DNA of 16,809 bases from DATGQT01 sp033720695. GTDB lineage: Bacteria; Bacteroidota; Rhodothermia; Rhodothermales; Rubricoccaceae. Shown here piece by piece: positions 6,396 through 12,633 of the stretch. Position numbers and translations under genes: made by a program. Under the pieces are notes generated by a model. That model was not told the origin of the DNA. It saw only the letters and a list, made by a program, of their open reading frames with translations, and searched no databases. The stretch lies in assembly GCA_033720695.1 (NCBI GenBank), contig JAWWCA010000061.1, positions 1 to 16,809 of the forward strand, read 5' to 3'. The first letter of the stretch is position 1. Every line of letters starts with the position of its first letter.

Positions 6396-8438
6396 GTGAT
6401 CGTCCTCAGCGACCTCCACCTCGCCTTCGGCGGCGAGCCGATCTTTACCGGGCTGACCTGGGCCATCAAGCCCGGTCTGCGCGTGGGGCTCGTGGGTCCC
6501 AACGGCGCCGGCAAGACGACGCTCCTCCGGGTGGTGAGCGGGGAGCAGGCCGTCGACGCGGGCGAGGTGGTCTACGAGGGCGACAGCAGCGTCGGCTACC
6601 TCGCCCAGGACGTCCAGGAGATGGACCTGGCGGGGACGCCGCTCTCCGAGGCCCTCCACGCCTTCGACGACGTGCTCGCCCTCGAAGCGGAGGAAAAGCG
6701 GCTCCTGACGGAGATGGAGGGGCACCCGGACCACACCGCCGACGGCTACATGAGGCTCGTCGAGCGGTTCGACCGCGTCCACGCCCAGCTCGTGGCCCGC
6801 GAGGCCCACACGGCGCGGTCCCGCACGGAGGCCGTCCTCCACGGCCTCGGCTTCTCCGTGGCCGAGATGGAGCGGCCGCTCTCGACGTTCTCTGGCGGCT
6901 GGCGGATGCGCGTGGCCCTCGCCCGCATCCTCCTCCGCCGCCCCTCCGTCCTCCTCCTCGACGAGCCCACCAACCACCTCGACATCGAGTCGATCGCCTG
7001 GTTCGAGGACTACCTCGCCGACTACCCCGGCGCCGTCGTCCTCGTCTCCCACGACCGCTACTTCCTCGACCGGATGGTGACGCACGTGGCCGAGCTCGCG
7101 CACGGGCGCGTCGAGGAGTACGTCGGCAACTACGCCGCCTACCTCGAGCAGCGCGAGGAGCGGCGGACCCTCCAGCGCGCGGCCTACGAGAACCAGCAGA
7201 AGATGATCGCCGACACCGAGCGGTTCATCGAGCGGTTCCGCTACAAGGCCTCGAAGGCGACGCAGGTGCAGAGCCGCGTCAAGCAGCTCGAGAAGCTGGA
7301 GCGGGTGCTGCCGCCGCCGAACGAGGCCGCCCACATCCGCTTCCGCTTCCCGGACGCGCCGCCCTCCGGCCGCACCGTCGTCGCCCTGACCCCGTTCTCC
7401 AAAGCGTACCCCACGCCCGAGGGGGGCGAGACGCGGGTGTTCGAGGACGCCGGGCCGCTGGCCGTGGAGAAGGGCGACAAGCTCGCGCTCGTCGGCAAGA
7501 ACGGGGCGGGAAAGTCCACGCTCGCCCGCATCCTCCTCGGCCAGGAGCCCTTCGACGGGGCGCGGGAGGAGGGCTACCGCGTGGTCCCGGCGTTCTTCGC
7601 CCAACACCAGGCCGAAGCCCTCGACCCCGGCGAGACCGTCCTCGAGAGCCTCCGCGCCGTGGCCCGGGGGCAGTCCGACACCGAGCTGCGCTCGCTCCTG
7701 GGCGCCTTCCTCTTCCACGGCGACGACGTGTTCAAACCCGTCGCCGTGCTCTCGGGCGGCGAGCGCTCGCGGCTCGCCCTCGCCCGGACGCTCCTCTCGC
7801 CCGCCAACTTCCTCGTCCTCGACGAGCCCACGAACCACCTCGACATCGCCTCCAAGCGGGTCCTCGCCGAGGCGCTCCGGCAGTACACCGGCTCGTTCGT
7901 GCTCATCTCGCACGACCGCCACTTCATCGACCAGGTCGTCAACAAGGTGTGGTACGCCGAGGACGGGACGGTGCGCACGTACGTGGGCACCTACTCCGAA
8001 GTCCACTGGCAACGCACCCACGGCACGGCGGCCGCGGCCCTGAAGAGCGACGGGCGGCGAGCGACGGGTGGGGCGGCGGAGACGGCCAAGCGTGAGAAAC
8101 CGAAGGCCTCCGGTGGGAAGAAAACGAAGGCGCAGAAGCGCGAAGAGGCCGAGGCCCGGAACGCGCTCTACCGCGCGCTGAAGGGCGCAGGGACGGTCGA
8201 TCCCTCGGCCCTCGACGCCGAGCAGCAGCGGCGCGCCCTCGCCGTGCTCGAAGCCGAAGTGATGGAGAAGGAGGCCGAGAAAGAGGTGATCGAGCAGGCC
8301 CTGGCGGATCCGGCCTTGTACCAGGATCCGAAGCGGTTCGCGGCAGAGATGGCCCGGTTCACCGAGGCCGAGCAGGCGCTTCAGGCGCTCTACGAACGGT
8401 GGGAGGCGCTGGCTGAGGAGGTCGCCGCGCAGGGGTAG
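6396..8438 (+). CDS. ABC-F family ATPase with C-terminal coiled coil
   Basis: A 680-residue soluble protein with two ABC ATPase domains and no membrane segments, so not a transporter. Domain 1 has Walker A GPNGAGKT (34-41), signature FSGGW (165-169) and Walker B LLLDEPTNHLD (186-196). Domain 2 has GKNGAGKST (367-375), LSGGE (452-456) and FLVLDEPTNHLD (472-483). Between them lies the charged helical ABC-F linker (about 248-305) that reaches towards the P-site tRNA in this family. After about 540 comes a Lys/Ala-rich tether and a coiled coil (about 575-680), as in Uup-like and many Bacteroidota ABC-F proteins. Family members remodel stalled ribosomes, gate translation or protect against ribosome-targeting antibiotics; which applies is unknown. 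The start is GTG with no Shine-Dalgarno, giving MIVLSDLHLAFGGEPIF. It appears monocistronic. Confidence 0.95.
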   Translation: MIVLSDLHLAFGGEPIFTGLTWAIKPGLRVGLVGPNGAGKTTLLRVVSGEQAVDAGEVVYEGDSSVGYLAQDVQEMDLAGTPLSEALHAFDDVLALEAEEKRLLTEMEGHPDHTADGYMRLVERFDRVHAQLVAREAHTARSRTEAVLHGLGFSVAEMERPLSTFSGGWRMRVALARILLRRPSVLLLDEPTNHLDIESIAWFEDYLADYPGAVVLVSHDRYFLDRMVTHVAELAHGRVEEYVGNYAAYLEQREERRTLQRAAYENQQKMIADTERFIERFRYKASKATQVQSRVKQLEKLERVLPPPNEAAHIRFRFPDAPPSGRTVVALTPFSKAYPTPEGGETRVFEDAGPLAVEKGDKLALVGKNGAGKSTLARILLGQEPFDGAREEGYRVVPAFFAQHQAEALDPGETVLESLRAVARGQSDTELRSLLGAFLFHGDDVFKPVAVLSGGERSRLALARTLLSPANFLVLDEPTNHLDIASKRVLAEALRQYTGSFVLISHDRHFIDQVVNKVWYAEDGTVRTYVGTYSEVHWQRTHGTAAAALKSDGRRATGGAAETAKREKPKASGGKKTKAQKREEAEARNALYRALKGAGTVDPSALDAEQQRRALAVLEAEVMEKEAEKEVIEQALADPALYQDPKRFAAEMARFTEAEQALQALYERWEALAEEVAAQG

Positions 8439-8456
8439 CGGCCCGCACCGCCCGAA

Positions 8457-8477
8457 GGTCGCCGCCACGGGGCGACC
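8457..8477 (+). terminator. Hairpin downstream of the ABC-F gene
   Basis: GGTCGCC (8457-8463) and GGCGACC (8471-8477) form a perfect 7-bp stem with a 7-nt loop, 18 nt past the stop codon. No T-tract follows. It is a reasonable candidate for the 3' end of the ABC-F transcript. Confidence 0.4.
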
Positions 8478-8501
8478 CCGCGATCCCGACGGGCCTGGAG
8501 G

Positions 8502-8519
8502 CGAACGGCGCGCCGTTCG
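8502..8519. repeat. Perfect 18-bp palindrome
   Basis: CGAACGGCGCGCCGTTCG is fully self-complementary, with its centre between 8510 and 8511. It lies alone in the non-coding region, 83 nt before the A/T-richer patch. It could be a dimeric regulator site or a cruciform/hairpin. A spacer-less perfect palindrome is a poor RNA hairpin, which slightly favours a DNA-binding role. Confidence 0.5.
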
Positions 8520-8604
8520 AGGGTGCCAACGAGCGCCTGGGGGGAGGTCGGCGAGGGAGGACGCATTACGGGTCTCCTCTAATCTGCCGACCGAGCGCTC
8601 ACGG

Positions 8605-8612
8605 TATTTTCC
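8605..8612 (+). promoter_or_regulatory. Promoter-like element before the small hypothetical gene
   Basis: TATTTTCC is the most A/T-rich octamer on the plus strand of this region and fits TAnnTT. A transcript beginning near 8618 would carry the DnaA-box sequence and reach the terminator-like hairpin at 8656-8675 within about 60 nt. Beyond that lies the gene at 8748. No -33 element is seen. Confidence 0.35.
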
Positions 8613-8621
8613 CAGGTCAAG

Positions 8622-8630
8622 TTATCCACA
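8622..8630 (+). promoter_or_regulatory. Consensus DnaA box (TTATCCACA)
   Basis: TTATCCACA is an exact match to the canonical high-affinity DnaA-binding 9-mer (TTATNCACA). It sits in an intergenic, locally A/T-richer patch 10 nt after the TATTTTCC element. I see no second box within the region, and no dnaA, dnaN or other origin-linked genes in the window. It is therefore more likely a lone regulatory or DnaA-titrating box than oriC. A chance match is possible but unlikely for this composition. Confidence 0.45.
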
Positions 8631-8655
8631 ACTCCCACTAAGCCCTTGCAATGTA

Positions 8656-8675
8656 GGCCCTCTGGGCCCTTTTTT
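8656..8675 (+). terminator. Small intrinsic terminator or attenuator
   Basis: Stem GGCCC/GGGCC (8656-8660, 8664-8668) with loop TCT is followed by C and six T residues (8670-8675). The right arm can alternatively pair with GGGCC at 8676-8680 across the T-run, so two exclusive folds exist. It lies 73 nt before the hypothetical gene, so it could attenuate it or end a short RNA. Confidence 0.45.
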
Positions 8676-8747
8676 GGGCCGGGGTTTCCCCCCGCACCTT
8701 GCGGCCCCCCGAGGCCGCCGCTGGTTCCACCACGTCCCCCCGGATCC

Positions 8748-9059
8748 ATGTCCGACCACGCGCCCCGCCGGGTCCTCCCCGGTGCCCCTCCGGATGTCAT
8801 GCCGGACCCCGTCCTTCGCCACACCTATGGCGGGCAGCTCGAGTCCGCAGCGGAGGCCTTCCTCCTCCACGCCTTCGAGGCCGAGACCGGCCCCTCCTTC
8901 AACGAGCAGGACGGCCCCTCGCCCGTCCTGGTCTCCGCCGCCATGCACATCATCACGCGGAGCGCCTGGACGCAGCCCTCGGACGAGCAGGTGAAGGCGT
9001 CGATGTTCCTCTGCATGGCGGAGACGCCCCGAGGCCGAGGCTACCGCGACGTCGCCTGA
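8748..9059 (+). CDS. Small hypothetical protein, unrecognised
   Basis: A 103-residue protein of unknown function that matches no family I recognise. It has no signal peptide or membrane segment. A Pro-rich N-terminus (1-22) is followed by a probably helical body, including LESAAEAFLLHAFEAE and VLVSAAMHIITRSAW, then a Ser/Pro break and a second helical stretch (SDEQVKASMFLCMAET), ending in a charged Arg/Gly tail. There is a single Cys, so no metal-binding cluster is apparent. The ATG at 8748 is preferred; the frame stays open to a TTG at 8646, but that stretch is Pro/Gly filler overlapping the terminator-like hairpin. It is transcribed alone, with a structured leader upstream and a terminator shared with convergent purQ downstream. 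Coding status is likely but not certain. Confidence 0.6.
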   Translation: MSDHAPRRVLPGAPPDVMPDPVLRHTYGGQLESAAEAFLLHAFEAETGPSFNEQDGPSPVLVSAAMHIITRSAWTQPSDEQVKASMFLCMAETPRGRGYRDVA

Positions 9060-9062
9060 CGC

Positions 9063-9099
9063 CGCAGCGATCCACCACGAGACGGGGCCCCTCGCTGCG
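9063..9099. other. 8-bp inverted repeat between convergent genes
   Basis: CGCAGCGA (9063-9070) and TCGCTGCG (9092-9099) pair perfectly across a 21-nt loop just after the small gene's stop. The right arm overlaps the terminator hairpin at 9082-9115, so the two folds compete. Confidence 0.35.
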
Positions 9100-9117
9100 A
9101 TGCAGGGGCCTCCGTTT
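9082..9117 (+). terminator. Terminator of the small gene, facing purQ
   Basis: ACGGGGCCCCT (9082-9092) pairs with AGGGGCC and CCGT (9104-9110, 9112-9115) with one bulged T, 11 bp around an 11-nt loop. TTT follows on the plus strand. It fills the 60-bp convergent gap before the purQ stop, and could also slow transcription from purQ, although no T-run follows on the minus strand. Confidence 0.55.
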
Positions 9118-9119
9118 CC

Positions 9120-9833
9120 TCAGGCCGGCACGGCGTCCTCGAGGTGTTGGAGGACGGAGCGGAAGAGGACCGCGCCGTCGGCCCGGCCGCCGGCCACCAG
9201 GGCTTCCACGCACCGCTCGGGGTGCGGCATCATGCCCAGGACGTTGCCCGCCGCGTTGACGATCCCGGCGATGTTGCGGGCGGAGCCGTTGGGATTCGCC
9301 GCCTCGGTCACGCGGCCGTCGGCGTCGCAGTACCGGAAGACGACGCGGCCCTCACCCTCCAGGCGATCCAGCGTCTCGGCGTCCGCGGAGTAGTTGCCCT
9401 CGCCGTGGGCAACGGGGATGCGGAGCACCTGCCCCGGGGCGGCGGCTCCCGTGAACGGCGTCTCCGCGTTCTCGACCCGGAGATGGACGTCCCGGCAGGC
9501 GAAGCGGAGCGAGGCGTTGCGCGTGAGCGCGCCGGGCAGGAGACCGGCCTCGCAGAGCACCTGGAACCCGTTGCACACGCCCAGGACCAGCCCTCCCGCG
9601 TCGGCGAAGCGGACCACGTCCTTCATCACCGGGGAGAACCGCGCGATGGCGCCCGCCCGGAGGTAGTCGCCGTAGGAGAACCCGCCCGGCACGATCACCA
9701 CGTCGGCGTCGCCGACCGTCTCCTCCTTGTGCCACACGAACCGGGCCTCCTGCCCGAACACGTGCTTGGCCGCGTGGTAGGCGTCGTGATCGCAGTTGGA
9801 TCCGGGAAAGACGAGGACGGCGAAGGTGGGCAT
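9120..9833 (-). CDS. purQ: Phosphoribosylformylglycinamidine synthase subunit PurQ
   Basis: A 237-residue class I glutamine amidotransferase. In the small-subunit FGAM synthase (with PurL and PurS) it releases ammonia from glutamine for step 4 of purine synthesis. It shows the usual N-terminus FAVLVFPGSNCD (4-15), VPGGFSYGDYLRAGAIA (48-64), nucleophile Cys87 in LGVCNGFQ, PVAHGEGNY, and the His-Glu of the triad in MPHPE (H204, E206). Length fits the stand-alone PurQ, not the fused PurL of enterobacteria. No purS or purL is adjacent. The ATG at 9833 has no Shine-Dalgarno. It is transcribed away from the DUF58/Bat operon across a 124-bp shared promoter region containing a TATCTTGG element and a symmetric site. 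PRPP from prs earlier in the window feeds the same pathway. Confidence 0.97.
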   Translation of the reverse strand: MPTFAVLVFPGSNCDHDAYHAAKHVFGQEARFVWHKEETVGDADVVIVPGGFSYGDYLRAGAIARFSPVMKDVVRFADAGGLVLGVCNGFQVLCEAGLLPGALTRNASLRFACRDVHLRVENAETPFTGAAAPGQVLRIPVAHGEGNYSADAETLDRLEGEGRVVFRYCDADGRVTEAANPNGSARNIAGIVNAAGNVLGMMPHPERCVEALVAGGRADGAVLFRSVLQHLEDAVPA

Positions 9834-9881
9834 CGGGGGCGTACCGGAGGACCGTAGAGACGACGGGGCGGGGGCGCCGAG

Positions 9882-9889
9882 CCAAGATA
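9882..9889 (-). promoter_or_regulatory. Candidate -7 element for purQ
   Basis: The minus strand reads TATCTTGG, 48 nt before the purQ ATG. It shares TATCTT with the element at 3726 and TAnCTT with the one at 6366. It overlaps one half of the inverted repeat at 9888-9905, as expected if that repeat is an operator. Confidence 0.4.
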
Positions 9890-9905
9890 GGATGGAGGTA
9901 TCCTA
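9888..9905. promoter_or_regulatory. Symmetric operator-like site in the purQ/DUF58 divergent promoter
   Basis: TAGGAT (9888-9893) and ATCCTA (9900-9905) form a perfect inverted repeat with a 6-bp spacer. Flanking it is a wider repeat, GCCGAG (9876-9881) and CTCGGC (9912-9917). The site overlaps the purQ promoter element, and its right half contributes TATCCT (9899-9904), a possible element for the plus-strand operon. A dimeric regulator binding here could control both directions; the regulator is unknown. Confidence 0.4.
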
Positions 9906-9957
9906 GAGCGCCTCGGCTCTTCGTTTCTTCGACTCCTCCGACTCTCCGTCCGCTCCT

Positions 9958-10830
9958 GTGATCCCCCGCGAGCTGTTCCAGAAGATCCGCCACGTCGAGA
10001 TCCGCACGAAGGGGCTCGTCGATAACGTGTTCGGCGGGGAGTACCACTCCGCCTTCCGCGGGCGCGGCATCGAGTTCTCCGAGGTCCGCCCCTACCAGAT
10101 CGGCGACGACGTCCGGACGATCGACTGGAACGTGTCGGCGCGGATGGGCGAGGCGTACGTCAAGCTGTTCGAGGAGGAGCGCGAGCAGACCCTCCTCCTC
10201 GTCGTGGACGTGTCCGGGAGTGAGGACTTCGGCTCGGCCCGGGCCAAGCGCGAGGTCGCGGCCGAGCTGTGTGCCGTGCTGGGCTTCTCGGCCATCCGCA
10301 ACAACGACAAGGTGGGCCTCCTGCTGTTCACCGACCGCGTCGAGCGGTTCGTCCCCCCCCGGAAAGGGCGGCGGCACGTCCTCCGCCTCGTCCGCGACCT
10401 CTTCGTGCACCGGCCGCAGTCGCGGCGGACGGCGCTGCGGGTGGCGCTGGACCACGCCCTCCACGTCCTCCACCGCCGCGCCATCGTCGTCCTCGTCTCC
10501 GACTTCCTGGATGCCGGCTACGAGAAGGCGCTGCGCATCCTGGCTCGGAAGCACGACGTCGTCGCGATCCGCCTGCTCGACCCTCGCGAGGAGAGGCTCC
10601 CTGCCGTCGGGCTCCTCTCGCTCACCGACGCCGAGACGGGGCGGCCCGTGCTCATCGACACCGGGAGCCGGAGGGCCCGGCGCCGCTTCCGCGAGCGAGC
10701 GGCCGCCCGGGAGCAGGCCATCGCGGCCACGCTGCAGCGGGCCCGCGTCGACAGCGCCGCCGTCCGCACCGACCAGGACTTCGTCGAGCCGCTCGTGGCC
10801 TTCTTCAAACAGCGCAACCGGCAACGGTGA
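9958..10830 (+). CDS. DUF58 domain protein, first gene of the Bat operon
   Basis: A 290-residue DUF58 protein. The signature block runs through FRGRGIEFSEVRPYQIGDD (33-51) and TIDWNVSARMGEAYVKLFEE (54-73). A von Willebrand A-like fold follows, with the metal-site motif DVSGS (D84, S86, S88). No membrane segment is seen, so it is probably cytoplasmic. In Bacteroidota such proteins are encoded between a MoxR AAA+ ATPase and the Bat proteins and are thought to work with MoxR as chaperone-like partners. Here no moxR lies upstream; the gene opens the transcript after a long pyrimidine-rich leader (about 9918-9957). The start is GTG, with a sequence start MIPRELFQKIRHVEIRTKGLV typical of the family. 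Its stop overlaps the next start by 1 nt (TGATG), implying translational coupling. Confidence 0.93.
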   Translation: MIPRELFQKIRHVEIRTKGLVDNVFGGEYHSAFRGRGIEFSEVRPYQIGDDVRTIDWNVSARMGEAYVKLFEEEREQTLLLVVDVSGSEDFGSARAKREVAAELCAVLGFSAIRNNDKVGLLLFTDRVERFVPPRKGRRHVLRLVRDLFVHRPQSRRTALRVALDHALHVLHRRAIVVLVSDFLDAGYEKALRILARKHDVVAIRLLDPREERLPAVGLLSLTDAETGRPVLIDTGSRRARRRFRERAAAREQAIAATLQRARVDSAAVRTDQDFVEPLVAFFKQRNRQR

Positions 10831-11819
10831 TGGCGTACCGCACCCCGGGCTCCCGGCGTTGGGCGCTGGGCGGCCTCCTCGCCGCAACGGCCGCGCTCCC
10901 GGCGGCCGGGCAGGAGGCGCGCCTCCACGTCTTGGCCGACAGCGTGTCGCTGGGTGAGCGGTTCGCGGTGGCCGTGGCGGTCGAGCACCAGGGGACGGGC
11001 ATGACGTTCCCCGAGGTGCCCGCCGGGGACCCGGAGGCTGGCACCGTGCTCCAGTTCGGGGACGCGGAGGTGTTCAGCCTCCGCCGGCTTCCGCCCCGGC
11101 TCGACGGCGCGGCACGCATGGACAGCGTCGTCTACGAGGCCGCCACGTTTGCGCTCGACCGCGCGACGGTCGGCCCCATCGTCGTCGGCGTCCTCGCCGA
11201 GGGCGACACCGTCGAGGTTGCGACGGGGACCCGGGCGGTGCCCGTCCGGAGCGAGCTGTTCTCGATGGAGTCGGAGCTGTTGCCGCCGCTTCCGCCCGAG
11301 CCGTTCCCTCGCCCGTGGCCGCTCTACGCCCTCATCGGGGCCGCGGTGCTCCTCCTCCTGGGCCTCGTGTGGTGGGCGGTCCGGCGCCGACGCCGACGCT
11401 CAACTCCGGCCGCCGGGGGGGCCGCCCCGTACCCCGAGGCCCTCAGCCGGCTCGACGCCCTCGGCGACCCCCAGGCGCCCGGGGCCGTGAAGCCCCACTA
11501 CGTCGAGCTCTCGGCGCTGCTCCGGCGCTACCTCGCCCGGTCCCTCGGCCTCCCGGCCCTGGAGCTGACGACGCGAGAGCTCGTCCACGCCCTCCGCCGG
11601 GACGCCCGGCTCCCCGACGCCGCGGTCTCGGCAGTCCGCGGAACGCTCCGCCTGTGCGACCTCGTCAAGTTCGCCGACCTCCGCCCCAACGCGGAGGCGC
11701 ACGGCGCAGCCCGTGCGAAGGCCCGCGAGGCCCTCGACGCCGTCGAAGCCGCCCTCCGCCCGCCACCCGATGAGACCGATGGAGGGGAACCGGAGAACGC
11801 CGTGGCGCACCCCGCGTGA
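10830..11819 (+). CDS. Signal-peptide, single-TM protein of the Bat operon (BatD/DUF4381-like layout)
   Basis: A 329-residue membrane protein. It has an N-terminal signal peptide (about 1-27, ending near AAGQEA), then a beta-rich extracytoplasmic region to about 158. A transmembrane helix (about 164-184, WPLYALIGAAVLLLLGLVWWAV) is followed by an Arg cluster (185-190, consistent with inside orientation) and a helical cytoplasmic domain (about 200-315) containing YVELSALLRRYLARSLG. This layout and its position right after DUF58 match the unnamed or DUF4381-like protein found there in many Bat operons. The cytoplasmic domain may bind DUF58 or MoxR; this is inference. It is coupled to DUF58 by a 1-nt overlap. 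The gene ends 31 nt before the sirtuin start. Confidence 0.75.
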   Translation: MAYRTPGSRRWALGGLLAATAALPAAGQEARLHVLADSVSLGERFAVAVAVEHQGTGMTFPEVPAGDPEAGTVLQFGDAEVFSLRRLPPRLDGAARMDSVVYEAATFALDRATVGPIVVGVLAEGDTVEVATGTRAVPVRSELFSMESELLPPLPPEPFPRPWPLYALIGAAVLLLLGLVWWAVRRRRRRSTPAAGGAAPYPEALSRLDALGDPQAPGAVKPHYVELSALLRRYLARSLGLPALELTTRELVHALRRDARLPDAAVSAVRGTLRLCDLVKFADLRPNAEAHGAARAKAREALDAVEAALRPPPDETDGGEPENAVAHPA

Positions 11820-11850
11820 CTCCACCCAACGCGCCCGTCCCCTGCCCCTG

Positions 11851-12633
11851 ATGCCCCGACCCAACCACGTCCCGTTCTCGGAGACTCTCGTAGAGCGCCT
11901 CGCTGCGGCCGGGCGCGTCGCCGTGCTCACCGGCGCCGGCGTCTCGGCGGAGAGCGGCGTGCCCACGTTCCGCGACCCCGACGGCCTCTGGCAGCGCTTC
12001 CGCCCCGAGGAGCTCGCCAACGTCGAGGCGTTCCTGCAGAACCCGGAGCTGGTGCAGGGGTGGTACGCGCATCGCCGTGCCGTCGTCGAGGAGGTGCAGC
12101 CCAACGCCGGGCACGACGCCCTGGCCGCCCTGGAGCGCCTCGTCATCGAGCGGGGCGGGGCGTTTCTGCTCGCCACCCAGAACGTGGACCACCTGCACCA
12201 CCGCGCCGGCAGCGAGCGCGTCGTGGAGCTGCACGGGTCCCTCGCCCGCACCTACTGCATCGAATGCTCGCGCGAGGCCACCGCCGAGGAGCTCGCCTCC
12301 CTCGGAGCCGGCACCGCGGCGCGTTGCCCCGCCTGTGACGGGCTCCTCCGGCCCGACGTGGTCTGGTTCGGAGAGAGGCTGCCCGAGGGGGCGATGGAGC
12401 GGGCCGCCCACGCGGCGGCCACGGCCGACGTCTTCCTCTCCGTGGGCACGAGCGCCGTCGTCTACCCCGCCGCCGGGCTCCCGCTGATCGCCCAGGAGGC
12501 CGGCGCCTACGTCGCCGAGGTGAACCCCGCCCCGAGCGAGATCGCGGGTCGCCTCGACGAGCACGTCCGCGGCAAGGCTGGCGAGGTCCTTCCCGCACTG
12601 GTGGAGCGGGTCCGCGCGTTGACCCTGTCCTGA
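11851..12633 (+). CDS. cobB: Class III sirtuin, NAD-dependent protein deacylase (CobB/SIRT5 type)
   Basis: A 260-residue sirtuin, predicted to remove acyl groups from lysines using NAD+ in the cytoplasm. Motifs: GAGVSAESGVPTFRD (28-42, NAD binding), TQNVDHLHH (109-117), catalytic His128 in ELHGS, four zinc cysteines (C136, C139, C159, C162), RPDVVWFGE (167-175) and VGTSAVVYPA (198-207). The Y-x-x-R pair (Y72, R75 in WYAHRR) is the class III feature known to bind succinyl- or malonyl-lysine. Everything needed for activity appears present. The ATG at 11851 leaves 27 residues before GAG, the usual spacing; an earlier in-frame start would overlap the previous gene. It sits inside the Bat operon, 31 nt after the preceding stop, and overlaps batA by 1 nt (TGATG). 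A sirtuin is not a standard member of this operon. Confidence 0.94.
   Translation: MPRPNHVPFSETLVERLAAAGRVAVLTGAGVSAESGVPTFRDPDGLWQRFRPEELANVEAFLQNPELVQGWYAHRRAVVEEVQPNAGHDALAALERLVIERGGAFLLATQNVDHLHHRAGSERVVELHGSLARTYCIECSREATAEELASLGAGTAARCPACDGLLRPDVVWFGERLPEGAMERAAHAAATADVFLSVGTSAVVYPAAGLPLIAQEAGAYVAEVNPAPSEIAGRLDEHVRGKAGEVLPALVERVRALTLS

Larger units (their letters stand above)
8439..8747. other. 309-bp non-coding region with several structured elements
   Basis: No convincing gene is seen here. From left to right it holds a 7-bp hairpin after the ABC-F stop, a perfect 18-bp palindrome, a locally A/T-richer patch (about 8575-8650) with a TATTTTCC promoter-like element and a consensus DnaA box, a small hairpin with a T6 run, and a C-rich leader before the ATG at 8748. 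Each element is listed separately. Confidence 0.6.

Noticed and set aside
6117..8468. A 783-codon open frame on the minus strand opposite the ABC-F gene
   Set aside because: It is the antisense of a clear two-domain ABC-F protein. Its translation is a repetitive Arg/Gly/Leu/Val mix with no motifs, a common artefact at this G+C content.
8439..8747. Chromosomal replication origin
   Set aside because: Only one DnaA box is visible, there is no AT-rich unwinding tract of usual size, and no dnaA, dnaN, gidA or parAB genes are near.
9352..10887. A 511-codon minus-strand open frame across the DUF58 gene into purQ
   Set aside because: It is antisense to DUF58 and out of frame with purQ; its composition is biased and it carries no recognisable domain.
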